DNA of 64,000 nt from BOG-908 sp965198915 (GTDB lineage Bacteria; Pseudomonadota; Alphaproteobacteria; Acetobacterales; Acetobacteraceae). The stretch is from the NCBI GenBank assembly GCA_965198915.1, contig CBDAQC010000004.1, forward strand, positions 744,001 through 808,000, given 5' to 3'. A model generated the notes under the pieces. It was not told where the DNA came from, did not search any database, and worked only from the letters and a program-made list of their open reading frames with translations. How positions within the stretch are numbered: the first letter of the stretch is position 1; each line of letters opens with the position of its first letter. Below, in pieces: positions 7,557-16,151 of this stretch. The position numbers and the translations under genes were made by a program.

Positions 7557-9143
7557 ATGCGCAGCACGCGCGCTATCCTGACCGCCAGCGTGGCGACGGG
7601 GCTGTTCGCCCTGTCCGCCACATCCGGAGCGCAGACGCCGCCGCCGGCCAAGCGCCATTACGTGCCGGCCGGGCCGGGCATGGCGCGCACCATCGCCACC
7701 GACGAGCCGGACACCATTCCGCACACGCTGGCGCAGACGCTTGGGCTGGCTTACGAATCAAACCCGCAGCTGACCGGCGAGCGCGCCCATCTGCGCTCGA
7801 CAGACGAGAACGTGCCGGCGGCGCTGGCTGGCTGGCGGCCGACCATCGCGATCACTGGCAGCTACGGCTATGCCGTTGGCCGGTTCGAGGAAGCAAACCC
7901 TGAATACAACCCTGCACTCCCCTCGTCAGCACTCGTGGGCGGCGCTGCTACCGGCGGGTCCGCTACGGCACCCGCCACAATCACAGGCGCCACGAACAAC
8001 ACATCAGAACTCGCGATCAAGAACAACCGCACCGAGTCCGCGGTCCAGGCCACCGTCACGCAGTATCTCTACCGTGGCGGCCGCACCGAAGCGACCACGC
8101 ACCAGGCGGTGAACAGCGTCTATGCCGAGCGGGCACGCCTGATTGCCGAGGAGGAGCAGGTCTTTTCGGACACAATCAACGCCTATGTCGGCGTGATCGA
8201 GGACCGCCAGCTCCTGCAATTGGACAAGGCGAACGAGCAGGTGCTGGGCGACGAACTGCGCGCCATTAACGACCGCTTCAAGGTTGGCGAACTCACCCGC
8301 ACGGACGTGGCGCAAGCCGAAGCGGCACTGGCCCAGGCTATCGCCACACGGCAGACGGCCGAAGGCACGCTGGAGACCGCGGACGCGACCTTCGTGCGCG
8401 AGGTGGGCGTGCTGCCGCCCAAGGACCTCGCAGACCCGCAGCCGCTGCAGCTTCCGGTCAAGACCGAGAAGGAAGCCTCTAACCTTGCGACCCTGAACAA
8501 TCCGAACGTGATCGCCGCCAAGTTCAACGAGTCGCAGCTGCGCGACGCGGTGGACGTGGCCTTCAGCAATCTCGGCCCGACCCTCAGCCTGCAGGGCACG
8601 GGCTTTGATTCGAACGCCCAGTCGCTGAACAGGGAGAACTCCTACGGCGCAACCGCGACCCTGAACCTGACATTCCCCATCTACCAGGGCGGTTCGGAAT
8701 ACGCCGCCATCCGTCAGGCGCGGCAGAACTTCCTGCAGGCCGTCCGCCAGACGGAGGACGCGCAGCGCGCCGCCCGCGAACAGGCGGTGCAGGCCTACGA
8801 GACGCTGACCTCGTCGCGCGCCTCCATCGCCAGCTCGCGCGTGGCGGTCCGCTCCAGCGAGATCGCGCTGGAAGGCCTCGAGCGCGAGGCCCTCGTCGGC
8901 AGCGCCACCACCCAGGAAGTGCTGATCGGCCAGCAGAACCTGCTGTCGGCGGAAATCACCCTGGTGCAGAACATCACCAGCCTGGTCACCGCCAGCTACG
9001 GTGTCGCCTCCGCCATCGGCCGCCTCACCGCCAGCGACCTCGGCCTGCAGGTGCCGCTGTATGACGAGACCGCCTACTACAAGGCGGTAAAGGACCTGCT
9101 CTGGGGGTCCGGCGACCGTGCCGTCCGCCAGCCCGGCCGGTAG
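7557..9143 (+). CDS. tolC: TolC-family outer-membrane efflux/secretion channel
   Basis: A 528-residue TolC-type protein. It has a signal peptide (MRSTRAILTASVATGLFALS, cleavage near residue 26) and two outer-membrane-factor halves rich in long coiled-coil helices. Typical segments are LAYESNPQL near the start of the mature protein, YLYRGGRTEATTHQAVNSVY, RFKVGELTRTDVAQAEA and LTFPIYQGGSEYAAIRQARQ. Trimeric TolC forms the outer-membrane tunnel for type I secretion and RND efflux. It could serve the ABC/HlyD pair at 30.2-33.9 kb, although the two are not adjacent. GGAG lies 11 bases before the ATG. At 528 residues it is slightly longer than E. coli TolC because of an extended N-terminal region. 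Confidence 0.93.
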   Translation: MRSTRAILTASVATGLFALSATSGAQTPPPAKRHYVPAGPGMARTIATDEPDTIPHTLAQTLGLAYESNPQLTGERAHLRSTDENVPAALAGWRPTIAITGSYGYAVGRFEEANPEYNPALPSSALVGGAATGGSATAPATITGATNNTSELAIKNNRTESAVQATVTQYLYRGGRTEATTHQAVNSVYAERARLIAEEEQVFSDTINAYVGVIEDRQLLQLDKANEQVLGDELRAINDRFKVGELTRTDVAQAEAALAQAIATRQTAEGTLETADATFVREVGVLPPKDLADPQPLQLPVKTEKEASNLATLNNPNVIAAKFNESQLRDAVDVAFSNLGPTLSLQGTGFDSNAQSLNRENSYGATATLNLTFPIYQGGSEYAAIRQARQNFLQAVRQTEDAQRAAREQAVQAYETLTSSRASIASSRVAVRSSEIALEGLEREALVGSATTQEVLIGQQNLLSAEITLVQNITSLVTASYGVASAIGRLTASDLGLQVPLYDETAYYKAVKDLLWGSGDRAVRQPGR

Positions 9144-9159
9144 CAGCACGGAGGCGGAT

Positions 9160-9708
9160 ATGAGCCAGCCGGAGGCCACACCTGGCGCCGACCCTTCGAT
9201 GGAGGACATCCTCGCCTCCATCCGACGCATCCTTAACGACGGCGAGGCCGAGCCAGGCGCCGGGCCGGACCTGTCCGCACCGCAGGCGGCGCCGGCCGCG
9301 CCCGCCGCCCTGCCGGCGGATGACGTGTTCCTGCTGGACCAGACCATGCTCATCGAGGAGCCCGCCCCCATGCCGTCCGACCCACCACGCTCCTCGATGC
9401 TCGAGGCCGATGAGCCGGTTCCGCTGGCAGCACCCAGCCACGATTACAGCCACCTCGATGCCGGCGAGAAACCGGAGGAGCCCCTGCTGGCCGCCAGCAC
9501 GGCCGCCGCTGCCGGCGCCTCGCTGGGCGCCCTGGTGCGCGTCATGGGCCAGCGCAACACGCCGGTCTATCGCGGCGGGCCCACGCTGGAGGACATGGTG
9601 CGCGACGAGATACGCCCGCTGGTGAAGAGCTGGCTGGACGAGAACCTGGCACCGCTGGTGGAGCGGCTGGTGCGTAACGAGATCGAGCGGGTGACCAGGG
9701 GGCAGTAA
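9160..9708 (+). CDS. popZ: PopZ-like (DUF2497) polar organising protein
   Basis: A 182-residue acidic, low-complexity protein with the two conserved ends of the DUF2497/PopZ family. The N-terminal amphipathic helix is SMEDILASIRRIL. The C-terminal region has LEDMVRDEIRPLVKSWLDEN followed by LAPLVERLVRNEIERV, used for oligomerisation in Caulobacter PopZ. The middle is Pro/Ala/Asp/Glu-rich and probably disordered. PopZ assembles a microdomain at the cell pole that recruits ParB and client proteins. The start at 9160 has GGAGG 5 bases upstream; an earlier in-frame ATG at 9118 lies inside tolC and is rejected. The repeat element begins at the base after the stop codon. Confidence 0.85.
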   Translation: MSQPEATPGADPSMEDILASIRRILNDGEAEPGAGPDLSAPQAAPAAPAALPADDVFLLDQTMLIEEPAPMPSDPPRSSMLEADEPVPLAAPSHDYSHLDAGEKPEEPLLAASTAAAAGASLGALVRVMGQRNTPVYRGGPTLEDMVRDEIRPLVKSWLDENLAPLVERLVRNEIERVTRGQ

Positions 9709-9882
9709 GCAAGGCCTTCTTTTTTGAAAAAAAGAAGCAAAAAACTTTTGCTCCCTCGCTTGCACCACGGCACGCGCTAGCTCCGCAACCGCACGTACTG
9801 GCAGAACCAGAACCGGCCTCCATGCAGGCGGGGAAGCAAAAGTTTTTTGCTTCTTTTTTTCAAAAAAGAAGGCCTTTCTTCC
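9709..9882. repeat. Inverted-repeat element, type A, full copy filling the popZ-valS gap
   Basis: Arms at 9709-9750 and 9837-9882. The element begins immediately after the popZ-like stop and ends one base before the TTG start of valS, so it is the entire intergenic region. The interior again shows CTTGCACCACG near the left arm and CATGCAGGCGG near the right. On RNA it would fold into a long hairpin between two co-directional genes. Confidence 0.9.
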
Positions 9883-9883
9883 T

Positions 9884-12565
9884 TTGCTAGAAAAATCCTT
9901 CGACCACGCCCGCGAAGAACAGCCCCTCTACGAAGGCTGGGAACGCGAAAGCAGCTTCGCCGCCGGCCGCACGGACGGCCCGCCCTTCACCATCATGATC
10001 CCGCCGCCGAACGTCACCGGCAGCCTCCACATGGGCCACGCGCTCAACTTCGTCCTGCAGGACACCCTAACCCGCTGGCAGCGCATGCGCGGGCGTGACG
10101 CGCTGTGGCAGCCCGGCACGGACCATGCCGGCATCGCCACCCAGATGGTGGTCGAGCGCGAACTGGCGCGCGAGGGCACCACGCGCCAGCAGATCGGCCG
10201 GGCGGCGTTCCTGGACCGCGTCTGGCAGTGGAAGGCAGCGTCAGGCGGCACCATCACCCAGCAGATGCGCCGGCTCGGCGCGTCCGTGGACTGGGCGCGC
10301 GAACGCTTCACCATGGATGACGGCCTGAACGAAGCCGTGCGGGAGGTGTTCGTCACCCTGCACGGCCAGGGCCTGATCACCCGCGCCCGCCGCCTGGTGA
10401 ACTGGGACCCGAAATTCCAGTCCGCCATCTCGGACCTGGAAGTGGAGACGCGCGAGCTGCGCGGCCACATCTGGCACATACGCTATCCGGTGGAGGGCGA
10501 GGACGGCGTGTCGCTGACGGTCGCCACCACGCGGCCGGAGACCATGCTGGGCGACACCGCGGTGGCGGTGCACCCGCAGGACGCTCGCTACACCCACCTC
10601 GTCGGCCGCCACGTGATCCTGCCGCTGACCGGAAGGCGCGTGCCGGTGGTGGCGGACACCTATTCGGACCCGGAGAAGGGCACCGGTGCGGTGAAGATCA
10701 CCCCGGCGCATGACTTCAATGATTTCGAGGTGGGCCAGCGCCATGGCTTGGCCATGCCCAGCGTGCTGGACCGCCAGGCGCAGGTGACCCTGGCCGAGAT
10801 CGAGCTGCACGAGGTGCCCGGCGTGGCCGACCCCGCTTTCACCCGCACGCTGGAGGGGTTGGGCCGCGAAGCCGCGCGCGCCGCCATCGTGGCCGAGCTG
10901 GACCGGCTGGGCCTGCTGGCGGCCACCGAGCCGCACACCAACCAGGTGCCGCATGGCGACCGCTCCGGCGTCATCATCGAGCCGCTGCTGACCCTGCAAT
11001 GGTATGCCGACGCGCAGGCTTTGGCAGGCCCAGCGGTGGAAGCGGTGGAAGACGGCCGCATCGCCTTCGTGCCCAAGCAATGGGAGAACACCTTCTTCGC
11101 CTGGATGCGCGAGCTGAAGCCCTGGTGCATCAGCCGCCAGCTCTGGTGGGGCCACCGCATCCCGGCCTGGTACGCGCCGGACGGCGAGGTGTTCGTGGCC
11201 CGCACGGAGGCCGAAGCGCACGCGCAGGCCGCGGCGCGTTACGGCGCGCCGGTGGCGCTGACGCAGGACGAGGACGTGCTGGACACCTGGTTCAGCTCCG
11301 CGCTCTGGCCGTTCTCCACCCTGGGCTGGCCGGAACGCACGGACATGCTGGCGCGCCACTACCCGTCCGACGTGCTGGTCACCGGCTTCGACATCATCTT
11401 CTTCTGGGTGGCCCGGATGATGATGATGGGCCTGCACTTCATGGGTGACGTGCCGTTCCGCACCGTGGTCATACACGGCCTGGTGCGTGACGAGCGCGGC
11501 CAGAAGATGAGCAAGTCCAAGGGCAACGGCATCGACCCGCTGAGCCTGATCGACGAATACGGCGCCGACGCACTGCGCTTCGCCGTCTGCCAGCTCACCG
11601 GCCCGGGGCGCGACATAAAGCTGGGTGCGGCCCGGGTGGCGGATGCCCGCAGCTTCGTCACCAAATTGTGGAACGCCGCGCGCTTCTGCGAGATGAACGG
11701 CGTGGCGCCGGTGCCGGACTTCGACCCCGCAAGCGCCACTACGCCGCTGTGCCGCTGGCTGCTGGACGCCACCAGCACCGCGGTGGCCGAGGCCGATGCG
11801 GCATTGGCCGCCTACCGTTTCGACGACTATGCCGCCGCCTGCTACCGCTTCACCTGGAACGTGTTCTGCGACTGGTTCGTGGAGCTGGCCAAGCCCGTCC
11901 TGCTGGGGCCGGAAGGGGCGGAGAAGGACGAGCTGCGCGCCACCGCCGCTCATGTGCTCGGCGTGTTGCTGCGCCTGCTGCATCCGGCGGCCCCCTTCGT
12001 GACGGAGGCGCTGTGGGACGGCTTCGGGTTCGGCGCGGAGCTCAGCCTGATACGCGCGCCGTGGCCGGAGCCGGCCGCGCTGGGCGACGCGGCGGCGCGC
12101 GACGAGATCGACTGGGTGATACGCTTCATCACCGCCATACGGGTGGTGCGCGCCGAGATGAACGTGCCGCCATCGCTGAAAGCGCCGATCCTGCTGCGCG
12201 ATGCGGCGCCGGAGACGCAGGCGCGCGCCGCGCGGTGGTCGGATGCCGCCGCCCGCCTGGCCCGCGTGTCCGAAGTGGCGGTGGCGCAGGCCGATCCGCC
12301 CGCCGGCAGCGCGCAGATCCTGCTGGACGAGGCGACGCTGTTCCTGCCGCTCGCCGGGCTGATCGACCTGGACGCCGAACGCGCCCGGCTGGCGCGCGAG
12401 CGCGACCGCGCCGCCGGCGACCGCGAGCGCGTTCTGCGCAAGCTGGACAACGCCGACTTCGTTTCACGGGCGAAGCCGGAGGTGGTGGAGGAGAACCGCG
12501 AGCGCGCACGCGAGGCGGGACGCGAGATCGAACGCCTGGAGCGTGCGCTTGCACGCCTGCGTTGA
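9884..12565 (+). CDS. valS: Valyl-tRNA synthetase
   Basis: An 893-residue class Ia aminoacyl-tRNA synthetase that charges tRNA-Val in the cytoplasm. The HIGH signature is NVTGSLHMGHAL (about residues 43-54) and the KMSKS loop is GQKMSKSKGNGIDP (about residue 540). The CP1 editing domain, with TTRPETMLGDTAVAVHP, lies between them. The C-terminus is the Arg/Glu-rich coiled coil that ValRS uses to grip tRNA (LDAERARLARERDRAAGDRE). The length is normal. The start is TTG at 9884, one base past the repeat element; MLEKSFDHAREEQPLYEGWE aligns with the usual N-terminus, so nothing is missing. SD-like AGAAGG in the repeat arm lies about 12 bases upstream. Confidence 0.97.
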   Translation: MLEKSFDHAREEQPLYEGWERESSFAAGRTDGPPFTIMIPPPNVTGSLHMGHALNFVLQDTLTRWQRMRGRDALWQPGTDHAGIATQMVVERELAREGTTRQQIGRAAFLDRVWQWKAASGGTITQQMRRLGASVDWARERFTMDDGLNEAVREVFVTLHGQGLITRARRLVNWDPKFQSAISDLEVETRELRGHIWHIRYPVEGEDGVSLTVATTRPETMLGDTAVAVHPQDARYTHLVGRHVILPLTGRRVPVVADTYSDPEKGTGAVKITPAHDFNDFEVGQRHGLAMPSVLDRQAQVTLAEIELHEVPGVADPAFTRTLEGLGREAARAAIVAELDRLGLLAATEPHTNQVPHGDRSGVIIEPLLTLQWYADAQALAGPAVEAVEDGRIAFVPKQWENTFFAWMRELKPWCISRQLWWGHRIPAWYAPDGEVFVARTEAEAHAQAAARYGAPVALTQDEDVLDTWFSSALWPFSTLGWPERTDMLARHYPSDVLVTGFDIIFFWVARMMMMGLHFMGDVPFRTVVIHGLVRDERGQKMSKSKGNGIDPLSLIDEYGADALRFAVCQLTGPGRDIKLGAARVADARSFVTKLWNAARFCEMNGVAPVPDFDPASATTPLCRWLLDATSTAVAEADAALAAYRFDDYAAACYRFTWNVFCDWFVELAKPVLLGPEGAEKDELRATAAHVLGVLLRLLHPAAPFVTEALWDGFGFGAELSLIRAPWPEPAALGDAAARDEIDWVIRFITAIRVVRAEMNVPPSLKAPILLRDAAPETQARAARWSDAAARLARVSEVAVAQADPPAGSAQILLDEATLFLPLAGLIDLDAERARLARERDRAAGDRERVLRKLDNADFVSRAKPEVVEENRERAREAGREIERLERALARLR

Positions 12566-12712
12566 ACATAACGGCCACATCAAACCAGAAAACGCAGCCT
12601 GCAGCGCGGTTCGTTTACACTTCGCTATCACTGATCGTCTATTAGGGTGATCCGATACTCGCCGGCCCTGGCTTGCGATGGGAACTGGCGACAAGAACCG
12701 CGGCGGGGGACA

Positions 12713-13969
12713 ATGCTGGAGGAGCAGATCGATGCCTGGCTAACTGCTCCGGCGCATCGGCTTGCCCTGCGTTTCCCGTCCCGGCTGGAACAGCGTTTCG
12801 AGGCGGACACCGGCGCGGAACGAAGCCGATCCATGCTCGTGTTCGGCGCCTTCGGCTACCTTTTCGGAACCCTGCTGTTCCCCGTGCTGCAGGCGAACGT
12901 TCCGGACGTGGCGGGGCTTGCCCGCCTGCTCTACCTGGAAATCTCCATGCCGCTGGGCTTCGCCGCCGCGGCGATCATGTGGCTGCGGCCGCCCAACGCA
13001 GTGCGGGAGGGGCTGACGCTCCTGGCCAACGCCGTCTGCATCTGCGTCACGATGTACCTGTTCGCCATCAGCCACAGAACCTACAGCCCGCTTTTCGTGT
13101 CGGCGACCGCGGTGCTGCTGGTCTACAGCACCATAGGCATCCAGCTTCGGTTTCCCTACGCGCTCGCGGCCACGGTGCTGATCGTAGTGGCGTATGCACT
13201 GGCGCTGCAGATGCGCGCGGACATCCCGGCCGACGAGCAGCGCAGCCTGGTTGTCATCGCCGCCGCCACCGCCGTCTACCTCATGCTCGCAAACTGGCGG
13301 CTGGAGCGGGCGCATCGGCGCAGCTACCTGATGATGCTGCGCGAGCGCCTGCAGCGCCAGGACCTCTCGCTGCGCAACATAGAATTGGACGAGCTGGCCA
13401 GGCGTGACCCGCTGACCGGGCTGGCCAACCGCCGCGCCTATGATTCCTGGCTGACCACCGCCTGGGCGCAGGAAGCATCGGGCGACAAGCCCGCATCGGA
13501 CAAGGCGGGACGCGGCCGGCTCGGCCTGATCGTGATCGACGTGGACCGCTTCAAGGCGTTCAACGATTTCTACGGCCATGCAGCCGGGGATAGCTGCCTG
13601 AAGAAGATCGCCCTCTGCCTGCGCGAGCAGTTGCGCGGAACCACGGACCTCGTGGCCAGGCTTGGCGGCGAGGAATTCGCGGTGCTGCTTCCCGCTTTGT
13701 CGGAAGCCAATTGCGCGGACGTGGCCGAACGCATGCGGCTGGCCGTGCAACGCCTGGAACTACCCCATCCCGGCCTGGGCCCGCATGGCCTGGTCACGGT
13801 CAGCGCTGGCGTGGCCAGCACGCTGATCACTGCCTCCCAATCGCCTGCCGCGCTGTTCGAGGCGGCGGACAGCGCGTTGTACGAGGCCAAGATCTCCGGC
13901 CGCAACCGCGTCTGCGTCGCCACCGCTGCGCCGAACCTGTCGGACCCGCTGCAGGCACTGGCGAACTAG
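12713..13969 (+). CDS. Membrane-anchored GGDEF diguanylate cyclase
   Basis: A 418-residue protein that should make cyclic di-GMP from two GTP. Residues up to about 210 hold roughly six hydrophobic helices, a MASE-like membrane sensor of unknown ligand. The GGDEF domain follows: RRDPLTGLANRRAYD, VDRFKAFNDFYGH and the active-site LGGEEFAVLLP. The usual RxxD inhibitory site five residues before GGEEF is not intact (the sequence reads RGTTD), so product inhibition may be lost. The ATG at 12713 is chosen because GGGGGA lies just upstream and the earlier in-frame ATG (12647) adds a non-conserved tail. It converges on the sulfotransferase gene with a 6-base gap. Confidence 0.88.
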   Translation: MLEEQIDAWLTAPAHRLALRFPSRLEQRFEADTGAERSRSMLVFGAFGYLFGTLLFPVLQANVPDVAGLARLLYLEISMPLGFAAAAIMWLRPPNAVREGLTLLANAVCICVTMYLFAISHRTYSPLFVSATAVLLVYSTIGIQLRFPYALAATVLIVVAYALALQMRADIPADEQRSLVVIAAATAVYLMLANWRLERAHRRSYLMMLRERLQRQDLSLRNIELDELARRDPLTGLANRRAYDSWLTTAWAQEASGDKPASDKAGRGRLGLIVIDVDRFKAFNDFYGHAAGDSCLKKIALCLREQLRGTTDLVARLGGEEFAVLLPALSEANCADVAERMRLAVQRLELPHPGLGPHGLVTVSAGVASTLITASQSPAALFEAADSALYEAKISGRNRVCVATAAPNLSDPLQALAN

Positions 13970-13975
13970 CGCCGG

Positions 13976-15007
13976 TCAGCCGAACACCCGCCCGCGTATG
14001 GAGAGACCGTCCTGCGCGCGCAGCTTTTCCTGGATCGCTTCATAGACGATCATGTCTTCGCTGATCATGTCCTCGATCAGGTCGCGATCCTCCTTGGACG
14101 CGCTCTCCGGCGTAAAAAGCGGCTTTGACGGATTGACCCGCCGCGGCGGCTCGAAGCTGAATTTGCGGCGCCGCCATTCCGAGTAGCGCGCCATGTCGGT
14201 GATCTCGATGTCCGACATGACCATTCCTTCGAAGGCCGATGCGGCGGTCTTGTCGCCGAGATAGTTGCAGATCAGGTTGCGGCTGACCGTGCGCAGCAGC
14301 CGGCTGCCGAGCTCGGCCACATAGGCCGGCGTGGGTTGCGTATCGAGGGACTCGACGCCGATCTCAGCCAGCCAGCCCGTCACGTCGCGTCGCGGAACGC
14401 CGATGTTGTCGACGATGCGGGTAAGGACGAAGGATACGTAGGAGTACACGATGCTGCGCGGGTCGCGTACCGACGTGAACACATCGTCCTCGAACCGCAA
14501 CAGGTTTCTCTGCATGTACCAGTTCAGCGGCACATGACCGCAGAGCGAAATGCTGTTCGAAAGGCCAAGCCCCACGGCCAGGCGCTGCAGATGCTCGAAC
14601 AGCATCGGCCTGGTGGTGATGTCCGCAAGGGTCAGATGGTAATTCAGTGACGGGTACCGCCTGGTGAGGGTAGTCTCGAGGTCGGTGCCTGCGCATTTCG
14701 GGATGTGGATGAAGAACCGCCGGCGTTTCTCCGGAAAGGCGCCGAGCACTATCTCGCGCAACCTCACCTGGAACTCCTCGCTTTGCAAAGCCTGGGACAT
14801 CACCGCGCGCGCGTTGAACCTGGGTCCGTCCGAAGCAGCACTCGCTGTGGGCGCACGGGCGAGCGTGTTAAAGAAGATCTGCCGCCGGGTGACATCGGTG
14901 AAATCGAAATGACTGAGGACGGATGCGAGGCCCTTGTCGGCTTCGTACAGGCCGAAGGCCAGCAACATTTCGCGCGCGTTTACAGGTGCGGGAACAAGCA
15001 GTCTCAT
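13976..15007 (-). CDS. Sulfotransferase-family protein
   Basis: A 343-residue protein with the two PAPS-binding signatures of the sulfotransferase superfamily. The 5'-phosphosulfate loop is RRFFIHIPKCAGTDLETTL (about residues 95-113), close to the HIPKTAGT motif of carbohydrate sulfotransferases. The 3'-phosphate loop is FTSVRDPRSIVYSYVSF. No signal peptide or membrane helix is visible, so it probably acts in the cytoplasm on a carbohydrate or small acceptor. The N-terminal 90 residues match nothing I recognise. The start ATG has GGTAAGGA immediately before it, which is closer than usual. The acceptor is unknown. Confidence 0.75.
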   Translation of the reverse strand: MRLLVPAPVNAREMLLAFGLYEADKGLASVLSHFDFTDVTRRQIFFNTLARAPTASAASDGPRFNARAVMSQALQSEEFQVRLREIVLGAFPEKRRRFFIHIPKCAGTDLETTLTRRYPSLNYHLTLADITTRPMLFEHLQRLAVGLGLSNSISLCGHVPLNWYMQRNLLRFEDDVFTSVRDPRSIVYSYVSFVLTRIVDNIGVPRRDVTGWLAEIGVESLDTQPTPAYVAELGSRLLRTVSRNLICNYLGDKTAASAFEGMVMSDIEITDMARYSEWRRRKFSFEPPRRVNPSKPLFTPESASKEDRDLIEDMISEDMIVYEAIQEKLRAQDGLSIRGRVFG

Positions 15008-15182
15008 TCCTTACCATGACAGCTTGCGCCGTCCGGCGTAAAGTGCGCGGGCTTGCGTGCGGATGAACTGGCCGCTACGCGGCAGCGACGTCGAGGACGG
15101 CCCGCTGCGCCATCGCGGCCGTCATAAAGCTGTTACAATCACGGTCTTTGTTTGCCTGGAAGCTTTGGTGAGGGCCGCGCAC

Positions 15183-16145
15183 ATGCGTCTTCGTGTTGCC
15201 ACCGTCCTGGCTCTGGCAAGCCTGTCCTGCGCCGCATTTCCGGCCCGGGCCGCGCAATACTGGTTCGGCGGCCAGGACCCGGTAGCCCGCGGCGATCGCC
15301 CGCATCCCGCCGACTGGATGGAGCTGTTCCAGCCAGGGGCGCCGTGGCAGCAGGGTGAGAGCCGGCTCACGGCCTTTAAAGTCTCCGCCCAGTTCGTGCT
15401 GCGCGGCACAGACGAGATGATACGCAACGTGGCCGATCAACTGCACCAGCACCACGTCGCCTTGGCGGTGGAAATGGGTGCCGTGGCGCGCAGGCCCGAT
15501 GAATGCGGCGGCGGCGAGGGCTATGCCGCGCCGAACCTCATCGACCGGGTCGCCGGCCGCCTGCAGAAGCTCGGCCTGACGCTGGACTACTGGGACATGG
15601 ACGAACCGCTGTGGTTCGCCCACGAGCGCACCTGGGACCAGAACGACTGCGCCTTTCCGGTGGACGTCGTGGCCGAACGCGTCGCGGGCAACATCGCCAA
15701 GATGCGGACATATTTTCCGAAAGTGGTGATCGGCGACGGCGAGGTGCTGACAGCCAACCGGATGCCGCCGCAGTCGCTACTGGCCGATTACGTGGCCTTC
15801 GCGCAGGACATACAGCGCCTCACCGGCCGCCCGCTGGCCTTCATGCAATGGGACGTCATCTGGCGCGGCGGCGGCGGGCGGCTCATTGCCCCGTTCTCGC
15901 GCCAGATGCACGCGCTGGGCATGCGCGTGGGGGTCATCGTCGGCGGCGACGTGCCCGATCCGGACGACGAGACCTGGGTCTCCCATGGGCTGGAGCACGT
16001 GCGTGACCTGGCCAGCGAACCGGCGGCCGAACCGGACGACTTCATCGTCCAGTCCTGGCAGAACCTGCCGACCCGGATGCTGCCGGAGACCGTTCCGGGC
16101 ACGGCGACGTTCGAGCTGTTGCAGACCGAGAGGATCGCCCGCTGA
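15183..16145 (+). CDS. Secreted protein of unknown function
   Basis: A 320-residue protein with a signal peptide (MRLRVATVLALASLSCAAFP, cleavage near ARAAQY). The mature part has TIM-barrel-like stretches: QHHVALAVEMGAV, LGLTLDYWDMDEPLWF, KVVIGDGEVLT, PLAFMQWDVIW and MRVGVIVGGDVPD. The acidic DYWDMDEPLWF at a strand end is reminiscent of glycosidase barrels, but I do not recognise a defined family. The longer open frame from 15057 is rejected because it would bury the signal peptide. The gene is divergent from the sulfotransferase (175-base gap 15008-15182, presumably two promoters) and converges on the next methyltransferase. Confidence 0.6.
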   Translation: MRLRVATVLALASLSCAAFPARAAQYWFGGQDPVARGDRPHPADWMELFQPGAPWQQGESRLTAFKVSAQFVLRGTDEMIRNVADQLHQHHVALAVEMGAVARRPDECGGGEGYAAPNLIDRVAGRLQKLGLTLDYWDMDEPLWFAHERTWDQNDCAFPVDVVAERVAGNIAKMRTYFPKVVIGDGEVLTANRMPPQSLLADYVAFAQDIQRLTGRPLAFMQWDVIWRGGGGRLIAPFSRQMHALGMRVGVIVGGDVPDPDDETWVSHGLEHVRDLASEPAAEPDDFIVQSWQNLPTRMLPETVPGTATFELLQTERIAR

Positions 16146-16151
16146 CGGGCG

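Noticed and set aside
9567..9773. Open frames with peptides such as KVFCFFFSKKKA and KAFFFEKKKQKTF near many gene ends
   Set aside because: They are chance translations of the arms of the inverted-repeat elements and recur in several frames at each copy; no independent coding evidence.
15057..15182. Longer N-terminus for the secreted protein at 15183
   Set aside because: It would place a clear signal peptide 42 residues inside the protein.
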